Origin: Planctopirus ephydatiae
Lineage (GTDB): Bacteria > Planctomycetota > Planctomycetia > Planctomycetales > Planctomycetaceae
Direction of reading: 5' to 3'
Length of the DNA stretch: 64,000 nucleotides
Assembly (NCBI RefSeq): GCF_007752345.1
Contig: NZ_CP036299.1
Span: forward strand, 5,118,001-5,182,000
Of this stretch, positions 46,937 through 55,878 are shown in pieces; the stretch's first letter is position 1, and each line of letters opens with the position of its first letter. Below the pieces are notes generated by a model. It ran no database searches, was not told where the DNA came from, and saw nothing but the letters and a program-made list of their open reading frames with translations. A program made the position numbers and the translations under genes.

Positions 46937-48277
46937 ATGCGACTGGAGCACAGTTCGACGCAAGGCAAGCTCTTCGTTCTCGACACCAACGTCATCCTTC
47001 ACGATGCGGGGTGTTTATTTAACTTCGAAGAGAATGACATCGCCATACCGATCACTGTGCTGGAGGAACTCGATCGATTCAAAAAAGGTAACGACGACAT
47101 CAACTTTCAGGCCCGTGCGTTCCTCCGACGATTGGACGAACTCGCGGGCGATGTTCTTTCTGCAGATGGCGCAGCTTTAGGCGATGGCTTAGGCCGCATT
47201 CGCGTGGTGCTCCGTGGGCACTTTACCGCCCGCATGCGGGAAACTTTTCTTTCCGATGGCCCGGATCATCGCATTCTCGATGCCGCACTCACTCTGCAGG
47301 AAACGTCGGCACCCCGGCCCGTCATTCTGGTTTCCAAAGACACAAATTTGCGGATGAAGGCCAAATCCCTCGGGCTGCCCGCCGAAGATTACTCGACCGA
47401 TAAGGTCGAAAGCTTCGACAAGCTCTATACCGGCAAGCGGCTGGTCACGAACATGCCTTGCGAAAGTGTTTCCGCCTTCTATGCCGAGGGTGGCCGCGTG
47501 TCAGCAGAAAGCCTGCCGGAAGTAACCACACCTCGCGCTAACGAGAACTTCATTCTGCGGAATGGTTCGCGTTCGGTTCTGGCGATGTACAACGCGGAAG
47601 AAAATGCGTTTCACCGCGTGGAACGAACCACTGCACTGGGTGTGGTTCCTCGAAATGCCGAGCAGCACTTTGCACTGCGGGCACTTCTGGATGATGACAT
47701 CAAGCTGGTGACGATTGCCGGCAAAGCCGGTTCGGGAAAAACTTTGCTCGCCCTGGCAGCGGCTCTTGAATGCCGGAGTAACTACCGCCAGATTCTGCTC
47801 GCCCGGCCTGTCGTGCCTCTGTCGAACAAAGACCTGGGCTATTTGCCGGGGGATGTGCATGCCAAGCTCGACCCTTACATGCAGCCACTCTTTGATAATC
47901 TCGCGGTGATCAAGCATCAGAACCATGAAGGCGATACGGCAAAACTGGTGCAGCAGATGCAGGAAGATCATCGGCTCGAAATTACGCCACTAGCGTATAT
48001 CCGCGGCCGCAGTTTGCAGCGGGTCTTCTTTATTGTCGATGAAGCGCAGAACCTGACCCCTCATGAAGTGAAGACCATCATCACGCGGGCCGGCGAAGGG
48101 ACAAAAATCGTCCTGACGGGTGACATCCACCAGATCGACCATCCCTACCTCGATTCGCTCTCGAACGGGCTGTCGTATCTCATCAACCGCATGGTCGGCC
48201 AGAAGCTCTACGCCCACGTGACGCTGGAAAAAGGCGAACGCTCCCAACTCGCCGAACTCGCCACCGATTTGCTGTAA
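46937..48277 (+). CDS. PIN domain-PhoH ATPase (YlaK-like)
   Basis: This 446-residue protein joins an N-terminal PIN RNase domain ([22 protein letters not shown], later [15 protein letters not shown]) to a PhoH ATPase. The ATPase has Walker [12 protein letters not shown] near residues 261-271, Walker [15 protein letters not shown], and [13 protein letters not shown]-PhoH fusions are thought to act as RNA helicase-nucleases. All PIN acidic residues and both nucleotide motifs look intact. ATG at 46937 is used. The hairpin at 48294-48324 lies just beyond the stop. Confidence 0.93.
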   Translation: MRLEHSSTQGKLFVLDTNVILHDAGCLFNFEENDIAIPITVLEELDRFKKGNDDINFQARAFLRRLDELAGDVLSADGAALGDGLGRIRVVLRGHFTARMRETFLSDGPDHRILDAALTLQETSAPRPVILVSKDTNLRMKAKSLGLPAEDYSTDKVESFDKLYTGKRLVTNMPCESVSAFYAEGGRVSAESLPEVTTPRANENFILRNGSRSVLAMYNAEENAFHRVERTTALGVVPRNAEQHFALRALLDDDIKLVTIAGKAGSGKTLLALAAALECRSNYRQILLARPVVPLSNKDLGYLPGDVHAKLDPYMQPLFDNLAVIKHQNHEGDTAKLVQQMQEDHRLEITPLAYIRGRSLQRVFFIVDEAQNLTPHEVKTIITRAGEGTKIVLTGDIHQIDHPYLDSLSNGLSYLINRMVGQKLYAHVTLEKGERSQLAELATDLL

Positions 48278-48293
48278 CCCACGCCCCTCTTCA

Positions 48294-48324
48294 ATGCCCG
48301 GCGTTGACCTTAAACGCCGGGCAT
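48294..48324 (+). terminator. Hairpin after the PIN-PhoH gene
   Basis: ATGCCCGGCGTT pairs perfectly with AACGCCGGGCAT around a seven-base loop, 17 bases after the stop codon. No clean T-run follows, so it may be a weak terminator or part of the repeat that continues to 48379. Confidence 0.5.
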
Positions 48325-48379
48325 CTGCATTTACTCCCTCGCCCAGTCATCTGGGAAAGGGCCGGGGTGAGGGCGAGTC
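48312..48379 (+). repeat. Composite dispersed repeat, copy flanking left
   Basis: This stretch starts AAACGCCGGGCATCT, continues ACTCCCTCGCCCAGTCATCT and ends GGGCCGGGGTGAGGGCGAG. A degraded relative lies at 49709-49757, and the last part (48335-48379) is an inverted relative of the element in the synthase gene at 27518-27558. Confidence 0.65.
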
Positions 48380-48435
48380 CCATTGTCGAAGGCACTTGTG
48401 CGAGTGCGGAGGGTGACTGTCGAATTTGAAGAAGC

Positions 48436-48768
48436 CTACTGCCATATCACTAAGCGGAAGCTTCCCTTGACGGAACGTCCATCGTCATGCAGCTGCAAAT
48501 TAGTGATTGCTAATAGTTCGCCTTTTCGAACTGCGGCAACGCCAATCGCAGCAATCTTGTCATCTGCTTCGTCCAGCAGGCTGAAGCACTGATCATTGAC
48601 CAATTCCGTCCACTCCATAAAGAGATGTCGGACTTGCGAGTATCCCGGTGCTGGAGTGAAGTCGCCACACCAGGCTCCTGAGATGTCGTCATTCACCAAA
48701 AACTCACCCAGCAGCCCGATCTCCCGGCCATGGAGCAAGATCGTGTCACCGACATGAATCTCTGACAT
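48436..48768 (-). CDS. Small hypothetical protein
   Basis: This 110-residue protein has no signal or membrane segment. It begins MSEIHVGDTILLHGREIGLL, which looks like a small beta-barrel start, and ends with a beta-rich segment KGSFRLVIWQ. AGGAGAG precedes the ATG at 48768. I do not recognise the family. It lies between the PIN-PhoH gene and the chlorite-dismutase-family gene, on the opposite strand. Confidence 0.55.
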   Translation of the reverse strand: MSEIHVGDTILLHGREIGLLGEFLVNDDISGAWCGDFTPAPGYSQVRHLFMEWTELVNDQCFSLLDEADDKIAAIGVAAVRKGELLAITNLQLHDDGRSVKGSFRLVIWQ

Positions 48769-48926
48769 AACGATGCTGCTCTCCTTTTGAAATTGGAAAG
48801 GGTGATGACTTTCCATTCAAGAGAATTTGAGGAATGGACATTGGTGTTTTCAAGTCGGGAGTATTCTGCCGCATTTCTTGTCACCGGCCATCTTCGGGCG
48901 GCATCTCACCTGCAGGAGGGTGCCAA

Positions 48927-49691
48927 ATGACTGAACGACCACAGGACTCTGTGAATACAAACTCCTCGCGAAGGCGTTTTCTGGGCGGGGGAGTTGCGGG
49001 GCTGGTGGTCGGCTTACAGACCTCTGCCAGCCTGGCTGCGTCACCCCCTGAGGGAAAGTCGTCCACCACCAATATTTCAGCCGTTGACCAGAGCAAGGTG
49101 GAAGCCGTGCATGCCGTGAACTCGCGTTTGTTCAGCTTTTGTGGAGGGCTGACAGGTGACTGGATGGTGACTTCTGTCCGCGCGATTTGTGGTGAAACGC
49201 TGCCCGATGCGGAAAGGCTGCACATTCATCAGGGACTTGGCAACGCCCATGAAGCTCTGTCATCAGACACAAAGTGGTGTCTTCGCGGGGTGACGAGTAA
49301 TGACCGCTATGTGACACGTCCTGAAAAAGAACTCCTGGTGGCAAAGCAGGCACCACTCGGGAGAGCGACAGCGACACACGCAGCACTGATTCCCATCCGA
49401 AAATCAGCCGCCTGGTGGGCGATGACTCAGGACGAGCGGCGTGCCCTATTTGAGGAAGAGTCGCAACACATCAAGATCGGTATGGACTATCTGCCGGCGA
49501 TTGCCCGCCGGCTGTATCATTGCCGGGATCTGGAAAGCAAAGAGCCCTTTGATTTCCTGACATTTTTTGACTTCGCACCCAGCGACGAACCGTTATTCGA
49601 TCGCATGCTGGAAAGGCTGCGCTCGACTCGCGAGTGGAGTTTTGTAGATCGAGAAGTTGACATTCGAATGAAAAAGGTGACGCCAACCTGA
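48927..49691 (+). CDS. Tat-exported chlorite dismutase-family protein
   Basis: This 254-residue protein carries a Tat signal (SSRRRFLGGGVAGLVVGL). The mature part matches the Cld superfamily. IPIRKSAAWWAMTQDERRALF is followed by HIKIGMDYLPAIARRLYHCRDL, with the likely proximal haem His in YHCRDL. FDFLTFFDFAPSDE and WSFVDREVDIRMK close the domain. Family members are haem enzymes that decompose chlorite or act in haem synthesis (HemQ). Export by Tat argues against HemQ. GGAGGG lies upstream of the ATG at 48927. Whether the distal Arg is kept is not settled by eye, so activity is uncertain. Confidence 0.8.
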   Translation: MTERPQDSVNTNSSRRRFLGGGVAGLVVGLQTSASLAASPPEGKSSTTNISAVDQSKVEAVHAVNSRLFSFCGGLTGDWMVTSVRAICGETLPDAERLHIHQGLGNAHEALSSDTKWCLRGVTSNDRYVTRPEKELLVAKQAPLGRATATHAALIPIRKSAAWWAMTQDERRALFEEESQHIKIGMDYLPAIARRLYHCRDLESKEPFDFLTFFDFAPSDEPLFDRMLERLRSTREWSFVDREVDIRMKKVTPT

Positions 49692-49708
49692 TTACCCGGT
49701 ACGTACCT

Positions 49709-49757
49709 TGAACGCCGGGCGTCTTCACTGACTCCCTCGGCCTGTCATCTGTGAAAG
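49709..49757 (+). repeat. Composite dispersed repeat, degraded copy flanking right
   Basis: TTGAACGCCGGGCGTCTTCA is followed by ACTCCCTCGGCCTGTCATCTG and GAAAG, which aligns with 48311-48358. The terminal GGTGAGGG portion is lost. It lies just after the chlorite-dismutase-family gene. Confidence 0.6.
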
Positions 49758-49885
49758 CAAGTGTTCCATCGTCAAAGGCAAATGTCCTGAGGATGCCAAG
49801 GAAAGGCCTCTCACGTCCGCGTTGCCTCGGAAAGGAATCTACAGCCATGTACCATTTATTCCACGCTTCCTCAGACTCAACACTC

Positions 49886-51085
49886 TCAGGTTGTAGGCAG
49901 ATCCTGTTCTATGTCTGTTATATCATTGGCTATATCCGTAAAAATATCTGACAACACTTTCCGAGCATCCGAATCAGTCATTTGTTCAACTTGACGTTCA
50001 AGGTACCTTGCAAATAGTCGAGCCCGTTTTAGCCGGTCACGAATGTCTCTTACGTCCTTAATAGAAGCACGAGCTTGACTTTCTAATACTGGCGTATCAA
50101 CAGCAATGGCGTCAATATACTCGAAAGTACGTACAAGCGTACTAATATGAAAGCTACCCACGCTAGTAATTCGCACATCCGTTCCCAGCACTGGAGTTTC
50201 CCTCTCTCTATCGCGATACTCACCAGGTCCTTCAACGCAATCACGTTTAAACAGAAATAATAGTGTATCGTTGACATGATTAATTGAGTAACCCAAGGAT
50301 GCAAGATGATCTTGAATCAATGCAACGTTGATAAAACCATACCGATCTACACTATTTGCATGCCGTTGACAGAAGTCTAAAATAAGAACTCTTGAGAAGT
50401 GCTCTGTTGGATCTGTATGCAAAATATCAAAAAGATTTGTGAAGAGCGATGCATTTGGCTCAAAGTGGATAAATGGCCCATAAATCATTGCCCTCAAACT
50501 CTCATGTGGAGCAAGAGTGTAATCACCTTCACTTGTCATTATAGAAAGTATCTTATGGGTATCTAGATGCCTGCTAGTAATCATCTTCTTCACGTAATCC
50601 ATCACCTTACGTATATTACCGTTCGACACAGCCCTGTATTGCTCCGCAAGCGCCGGATTTCTGTGAATCGATTGGTCGCACATTAAGAAGAATCGCGACG
50701 CCTCTGGCAGCCTCGACTCCGTCTCGTCATCAAACATTGCTTGCTCGCCATCCAAGGTTGCGTTGGGATACGCTTCTGATGGTAGACTTCTTGCGGCGTA
50801 CTGACTTGCATATTGAAATCGCTTTCTAAGCACAGTACCTATATCGGGTTGCGGAATAATCAATGTTCGCGGAGCCATTGTGTCGAGAAGCCCGATCGCA
50901 CTCGATCTCTGCATAGTACCTGGCCTAAGACAAACAAACACTAAAACACCCCAGTCATTCGCCATTGCGGCAGCTCGCAAGAATGCCTGTTCTTGAATAT
51001 CGTCACTACGGCGATCTAAGTTGTCAAAGAAGATGGCAACGGACTTCTGATGCGATCTACGAATGAACTTCATAACGTATGCCAT
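49886..51085 (-). CDS. C-terminal part of the split nuclease-NTPase (Walker B part)
   Basis: These 399 residues continue, in the same frame and after a single TAA, the protein encoded by 51086-52339. Walker B is near the start: SVAIFFDNLDRRSDD (residues about 15-29), the FFDNLDR form seen in STAND/KAP-like NTPases. A sensor-like VFVCLRPGTM follows. The rest is helical, with segments that could be a winged-helix and effector or sensor region (FLLMCDQSIHRNP, TEHFSRVLILDFC). Walker A is absent from this part, so it cannot hydrolyse ATP alone. No ribosome binding site precedes the ATG. It may be read-through product, a re-initiated subunit or dead sequence. Confidence 0.7.
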   Translation of the reverse strand: MAYVMKFIRRSHQKSVAIFFDNLDRRSDDIQEQAFLRAAAMANDWGVLVFVCLRPGTMQRSSAIGLLDTMAPRTLIIPQPDIGTVLRKRFQYASQYAARSLPSEAYPNATLDGEQAMFDDETESRLPEASRFFLMCDQSIHRNPALAEQYRAVSNGNIRKVMDYVKKMITSRHLDTHKILSIMTSEGDYTLAPHESLRAMIYGPFIHFEPNASLFTNLFDILHTDPTEHFSRVLILDFCQRHANSVDRYGFINVALIQDHLASLGYSINHVNDTLLFLFKRDCVEGPGEYRDRERETPVLGTDVRITSVGSFHISTLVRTFEYIDAIAVDTPVLESQARASIKDVRDIRDRLKRARLFARYLERQVEQMTDSDARKVLSDIFTDIANDITDIEQDLPTT

Positions 51086-52339
51086 TTAACGATCAGGTTC
51101 ATTCGTGAACGTCTCGATAAAATCGACCTCTGCATATTGAAGTTCGTCTGGCTTATCCTTCAGTAGAACACCTCGTGGTGATTTCCGGAACACTTCTAAC
51201 TCTTGCTTGAGGACTCTTCTCGCAAAAGGGTCTTCATCAAAATCTATTTTATACCTCCTCAACTGTTCTTGGATGTGCCTCATTACAAAACTTGGAACTT
51301 CAGCAGCAGTGGCGGGAGTACGCAAGAAGTCCAAGTCAATCTGTAGATACTTCTTAGATAACACATCTTTCGCCTCAATATGTCGAAGATACTTCAAGAA
51401 AGTGGATTTTCCATGTCCGATCCTTCCAAGAATGACAACTGGCTGTTCGTGGTCGGATCGATTCTGATGCTCTAGGACTGACCTTCGTCCCACAGGATTA
51501 ACTGAGGCGTTGGCAAGCCGCTCGTCAGTTAATGCACGCTGCGTTAGAAGTGTGTGGGCAGTCCTTAACATGTCTTCAGAAGGTTTAGAGGGGATGTAAC
51601 AATGACGCAGGAATAGTTCATTATCTTGATCACTGTCTACGGCATCCCAGATAAGTTGCAAAACGCTGCCTACTGCATGCGACAGCACATTTCGGTCTGC
51701 AGCGATGGGATAGCCGTTGATTTTTGTTGACAACTTCGCCGGGGCAGGTGCACGGCGGGTGTCGAGAAGTAGTTGGGTTGGCAAGTTTGAGCGAATCGCC
51801 ATCGGACTGAAACATTCGAAAAACATCCTGAACTTTCGTGTTCTTATCGCTTCGATAGACTCGAACACGTACACCAGCCGTTCGTCAACTTGTTGATCTG
51901 GCACAAATGTCATACTAAGAAGCCATTGGTGTCCGTTTGTTATTGCCGAATATCGAGCACCACGTTGATTCGCGTAGTTCTGAACTTGGGTAAGCGCCTC
52001 CGCAGCTTCTTTGCACTCGGAAGCAATTAGCCCAAATGGAACTGGCTCTGATGGATAGGCTCGACCGGGAAGCACAAACATTTTCCCCTCACGCTTTGCC
52101 TCTAGGACGAGGGAACACTTAGGCCTTCCAAACTCGTAATCGAGATATCCAACGTTTCTTACGTGCCTCTCTGTTTCAACATCATTGACATGCCATTGGA
52201 GGACATTGAATAGTATTTGATCAATGAACCGTAGACGTGTTGTTGCTTCGTTGATGTCGTCATTGATGTTGAGTATTAAGGCGTCACATAACTGTTGGAG
52301 TGTTCGGTGTGCATCGTCAGCTAGCCATTCTGTTGTCAT
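51086..52339 (-). CDS. N-terminal part of the split nuclease-NTPase (HsdR-like nuclease and Walker A)
   Basis: These 417 residues begin with a domain resembling the type I restriction HsdR N-terminal nuclease: GYLDYEFG with a possible catalytic Asp, CSLVLEAKREGK as ExK, then ALTQVQNYANQRGARYSAIT followed by NGHQW, the HsdR_N hallmark. A linker leads to Walker A, ILGRIGHGKSTFLKYLR (about residue 305). Walker B lies beyond the TAA at 51086-51088, in the next feature. The block is visibly AT-richer than its neighbours, suggesting transfer. A role in defence against foreign DNA is inferred from the domain pairing only. Confidence 0.72.
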   Translation of the reverse strand: MTTEWLADDAHRTLQQLCDALILNINDDINEATTRLRFIDQILFNVLQWHVNDVETERHVRNVGYLDYEFGRPKCSLVLEAKREGKMFVLPGRAYPSEPVPFGLIASECKEAAEALTQVQNYANQRGARYSAITNGHQWLLSMTFVPDQQVDERLVYVFESIEAIRTRKFRMFFECFSPMAIRSNLPTQLLLDTRRAPAPAKLSTKINGYPIAADRNVLSHAVGSVLQLIWDAVDSDQDNELFLRHCYIPSKPSEDMLRTAHTLLTQRALTDERLANASVNPVGRRSVLEHQNRSDHEQPVVILGRIGHGKSTFLKYLRHIEAKDVLSKKYLQIDLDFLRTPATAAEVPSFVMRHIQEQLRRYKIDFDEDPFARRVLKQELEVFRKSPRGVLLKDKPDELQYAEVDFIETFTNEPDR

Positions 52340-52676
52340 GTTTCTCTCAAGTACGATGTTTATTATGTCGAGCTTTTTGTGTATTCCCTATAAAGCATTG
52401 AGCTCGATCCGGACTTCTCTCACCAGATCTTTTTCAACATATTAGATGTCATTAGTCAATGATACGAAAATCCGGGATTTCCTCACCAAAGTGGATCCCG
52501 CCAGCTTACCTGCAATTTGCTGCACATGACAAATGGTTCATTTTGAACGAGGACATTTGCTGTCGTTTTTCCCGAGATGGATACGCTAACAGAAAGAGGG
52601 TTCTTACGAGCCCCGAAACGCCTCAATAAGATCAATGAATACCTACCATTCAAGCGAACAACTACCACATCCAACC
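52340..52676. other. AT-rich spacer upstream of the split NTPase
   Basis: This is a 337-base stretch between divergent genes. It is AT-rich near the NTPase start and turns GC-richer towards the HD-like gene, marking the right edge of the possible transferred block. No gene, attachment site or inverted repeat pair was recognised. Confidence 0.35.
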
Positions 52677-53249
52677 ATGAACTACTCCACCGCCCTTAAA
52701 GCTGTCATGGCTGATGCGCGTTATCAGCGGAATCTGGATTGGGGGAAGCCGCGGGCGGGGCATCCGGAGGCGACGGTTCGTGCTCATATTGCCGAGATTG
52801 AACCAAACCTGGAGCGGCTCGCGCCGAAGTTGTCGCCGGTCGAGATCGACAAGTTACGGCTGCTGATCCATACGCACGACTCATTCAAAGCCGAGGCGGA
52901 AGCCGGGGTGCCGATTACTCACCCGGCGAGCCATGCCTCGCTGGCCCGGTCGTTTCTGGCGGAGTTTTGTGACGATGCGGATCTGCTGGCGATGGTGCAA
53001 TACCACGACGAACCCTTCGCCCTCTGGCGGCAGGTGAGTTCCAAAGGGACTTACAACCGGGAGAGACTCCAGGCTCTCGTCGAGGCGATTGAAGACTGGC
53101 ACCTGTTTCTGGCTTTCAACATCATCGATGGTTGCACAATAGGGAAAAGCCGCGAGCCTTTGAGATGGTTCTTTCAGGAGATTGCCGGAGTGGGTCATCC
53201 TCGACTGAGCCATTTGCGATTGACGGATAGAGATATCATTACTGGCTGA
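52677..53249 (+). CDS. HD-domain-like hydrolase
   Basis: This 190-residue protein has an HD-like arrangement: His in ATVRAHIAEI, HD in LLIHTHDSFKAEA, and YHD in LAMVQYHDEPF, with a later Asp in FNIIDGCT. It is probably a small metal-dependent phosphohydrolase of unknown substrate. ATG at 52677 or 52635 could start it; neither has a clear ribosome binding site. Base composition is like the host, unlike the upstream NTPase. Confidence 0.6.
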   Translation: MNYSTALKAVMADARYQRNLDWGKPRAGHPEATVRAHIAEIEPNLERLAPKLSPVEIDKLRLLIHTHDSFKAEAEAGVPITHPASHASLARSFLAEFCDDADLLAMVQYHDEPFALWRQVSSKGTYNRERLQALVEAIEDWHLFLAFNIIDGCTIGKSREPLRWFFQEIAGVGHPRLSHLRLTDRDIITG

Positions 53250-53356
53250 AGTGACAGCCGGGAAGAACTATAGAGGTGAGAAGATGGTGCATTTCGAGGA
53301 CTCCATGCACCTGGTACGTTTCCCTGAAAACAATTGCGCTTCATTGGTCGCGAAGA

Positions 53357-53386
53357 CATGCTTGCTCAGAGCCGCAAGCATGGCAC
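53357..53386 (-). repeat. Dispersed palindromic repeat, copy 4 (inverted)
   Basis: On the minus strand it reads GTGCCATGCTTGC to GCAAGCATG, matching copies 1-3, more than 45 kb away. It lies downstream of the GT87-like gene. Confidence 0.72.
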
Positions 53387-53433
53387 ACAACACAGCGTCA
53401 TGACGTTACTCGTTCATCGGTCATGAAGGGACT

Positions 53434-54741
53434 TCAAGCGGCGAGGTCTTTGGCTGGGGTTAACGACGTGGCTGTTTCGGATACCCTCGAAGCCTCGCGG
53501 AGTTCTTTGAGCCATTGCCGAAAGGCCAGAGCGGCGAACAGGGTCGTCGCGAGAGGGGCGAGCCAGACAGCGCGTTCCTGAGCGGTGATGAGTCGACCAA
53601 TTTCAAAGTTGCCCACAATCAGCACTGCGAGAATCGCATAGAGTATCGTTAAGCCACGCGAGCCACGGAGTGCCGCCTCAAAGAGCATCCAGCCCACAGC
53701 GGGGGCAATGCAGGCATAGGTATTCGGTTCCGTCCGTGGATTGAGCAGCATGAGGTATGTCGCACTCATCAGGAACAGCCAGGCGGCTGTGCGAGCGGGG
53801 CTGAGCCGTTGTTGAGTCAGCCAGAAGCCACCCAGCGTAAGACCTGCTACAAGGAGTCTGGTAGCCGTTTGTAACCATGCCGGGGCATTCCAGCCAAACG
53901 CGGCAAAGGCCCCAAAAAAGTGGGCGTAGAGGGCCTGGGATTCACCCACCTGATACGAAATGCGCAGCATGGCGAGCATATCCTGATATTGATCCACCAC
54001 ATAAGCAGGCCATTGCATGAGAAAAGGAGAGAGAGCGAGCAGCACGATTCCTGCGACCAGCCGGAGCCTCAATGCGGGATAGACTGCACCAGCCAATAGG
54101 AGCATGACAACGATCAGGGGCTTGAATGCCATACCGAGACAGAGCCAGAAGGCCGCTTTCGTCCATTCCTTTTGAGCGAGCGCATGGGCAGCCGATAGCA
54201 TGGCAGCTGTCATATGGATGGTCGATTGCCCATTGCGCAGGGCACTGAAGGCGAGAGGTAACGTGACCAGCGAGACGATCCAGAACATGGCATCGCTGGC
54301 GGCGGGATGGAGCAGCCGGCACAGACTGCGCAGTGCGAGAGCCAGCCATGCCATGCCAATCAATCGCCAGATGACGTCGCCGACGGGAACCGGCAGATAG
54401 GTGAGTGGCAGAAAGACAAGAGCCGCCTGGGGGAGATAAAGGAAGCCATCTCCGTTGGTGTTGTACATTTCTTCGCTGGCCCGCCACGCCATGGCTGCGT
54501 TGCGATAGTTAATGGCGACCGAGCGATACTGCTGCTTGAGATAAAAGCCGCAAATGACCACGGCAAGGATCGCCCACAAAGCCCAGGTGGCCGTAGGAGT
54601 CCAGCGGCGTGAGTTTTGTGTCCAGAGGGGGAGTGTGGCTGAACCTTCAGGTCGCATATCATCAGGCAATAGTCCGCCCGAAGTATGATCCAGATCTGCG
54701 TTCACTGGAGTTGCGTTCAACAGAGCGAAACGATTGTGCAT
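53434..54741 (-). CDS. GT87/DUF2029-type membrane glycosyltransferase
   Basis: This 435-residue protein has roughly ten hydrophobic helices. The short loop YLPQAALVFLPLTYLPV and the segment FSALRNGQSTIHM, then MAFKPLIVVMLLL, match DUF2029/GT87 polyprenol-phosphate-mannose-dependent transferases (the NGQ and K-P motifs). It would add a sugar to an envelope glycan or lipid from the outer face of the membrane. ATG at 54741 with GGAAGGA upstream decides the start. It lies downstream of lipA on the same strand. Confidence 0.82.
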   Translation of the reverse strand: MHNRFALLNATPVNADLDHTSGGLLPDDMRPEGSATLPLWTQNSRRWTPTATWALWAILAVVICGFYLKQQYRSVAINYRNAAMAWRASEEMYNTNGDGFLYLPQAALVFLPLTYLPVPVGDVIWRLIGMAWLALALRSLCRLLHPAASDAMFWIVSLVTLPLAFSALRNGQSTIHMTAAMLSAAHALAQKEWTKAAFWLCLGMAFKPLIVVMLLLAGAVYPALRLRLVAGIVLLALSPFLMQWPAYVVDQYQDMLAMLRISYQVGESQALYAHFFGAFAAFGWNAPAWLQTATRLLVAGLTLGGFWLTQQRLSPARTAAWLFLMSATYLMLLNPRTEPNTYACIAPAVGWMLFEAALRGSRGLTILYAILAVLIVGNFEIGRLITAQERAVWLAPLATTLFAALAFRQWLKELREASRVSETATSLTPAKDLAA

Positions 54742-54849
54742 CGCACGTCCTTCCCGGTGCAATTGGCCTTGCAAGCCGGGAATTTACGAAGTCTGCTCAA
54801 CATCCGTCCAGACGGATTTGCATTTTCACTGTCAGCCAGGTGGGCGGAG

Positions 54850-55878
54850 TTATGCCTGACCAGCGACGTGGGCCATTTCCCCCGCGTGGTAGCTGGAGCG
54901 GACGAAAGGGCCGGATGCGACCATCGAGAAGCCGAGGCCCCGGGCCAGTTCACCCAGTTCGTCGAATTCTTCGGGAGGGACATACCGTTCGACGGGAAGC
55001 ATATCGGGGGTGGGTTGCAGGTATTGGCCCAGAGTGAGCATATCGCAGTTGACGGCCCGGAGATCAGCCAGAACTTCCAGCAGTTCGTCCCGGGTTTCGC
55101 CCAGACCGAGCATCAGGCCTGTCTTGGTCAGCATATCGGGAGCTTCTTCTTTGATTTGTGCCAGCAGATTGAGAGTGCGCTGGTATTCGGCATTGCGGCG
55201 AACGCGGTGATACAGCCTGGGGACAGTCTCGGTATTATGATTAAAGACATCCGGCCGGGCTTCGATGACTCTCGAAATCGCAGCGCGGTTTCCTTTGAAG
55301 TCGGGAGTGAGAACTTCGACCTGAGCCCCCGTTCGCTCGCGAACAGCCAGAATGCATTCATAGAAGTGGTTGGCACCACCATCGGGCAGATCGTCACGAG
55401 TGACGGAGGTGATGACGACGTATTTGAGCCCCAGGCGGGCCGCTGCTTCAGCGACGCGACCGGGTTCATCGAGTTGGACGACTTCCGTTTTGCCGCGAGG
55501 GACGGAGCAGAAGCCGCAGGGTCTGGTACAGACGTTCCCCAGCACCATGAATGTGGCGGTCTTGGCCGACCAGCATTCGGTGCGGTTGGGGCACTTGGCG
55601 CTTTCGCAGACCGTTTCGAGTTTGAGGTCGGCGATCACATCCGAGGTGTATTGCATGCCGGCTTGAGGGAGTGGGCGTTTGAGCCACTTGGGAAGCCTCA
55701 GGCGAGTTGTAGTCACCGCTTCGAGATGCGGACTAGCTGCTGACCCGCAGGAACTGGGTTGAGCGGCTGAAGCCGGAGTGGCTGAGCTGTCGCATCCACC
55801 ACTTCCACATTGACTGGCGGCAGAACCACTGGCTTCGAAACCGTTAGGCAGAATGGGCAGCAGGTTGGGTGAAGACAT
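54850..55878 (-). CDS. lipA: Lipoyl synthase
   Basis: This 342-residue radical SAM enzyme inserts two sulfurs into octanoyl groups to form lipoyl. It has both clusters: the auxiliary CESAKCPNRTEC and the radical SAM CTRPCGFC. GKTEVVQLDEPGRVAEA, LKYVVITSVTRDDLPDGGA and LLEVLADLRAVNCDMLTLGQ match the family. An unusual Ser/Gly/Cys-rich N-terminal extension of about 55 residues is present. The start overlaps the end of lipB by 35 bases, so the two are translationally linked. Confidence 0.95.
   Translation of the reverse strand: MSSPNLLPILPNGFEASGSAASQCGSGGCDSSATPASAAQPSSCGSAASPHLEAVTTTRLRLPKWLKRPLPQAGMQYTSDVIADLKLETVCESAKCPNRTECWSAKTATFMVLGNVCTRPCGFCSVPRGKTEVVQLDEPGRVAEAAARLGLKYVVITSVTRDDLPDGGANHFYECILAVRERTGAQVEVLTPDFKGNRAAISRVIEARPDVFNHNTETVPRLYHRVRRNAEYQRTLNLLAQIKEEAPDMLTKTGLMLGLGETRDELLEVLADLRAVNCDMLTLGQYLQPTPDMLPVERYVPPEEFDELGELARGLGFSMVASGPFVRSSYHAGEMAHVAGQA

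Noticed and set aside
54685-55743. 352-residue plus-strand frame opposite lipA
   Set aside because: lipA is unambiguous on the minus strand; the frame has no family resemblance.
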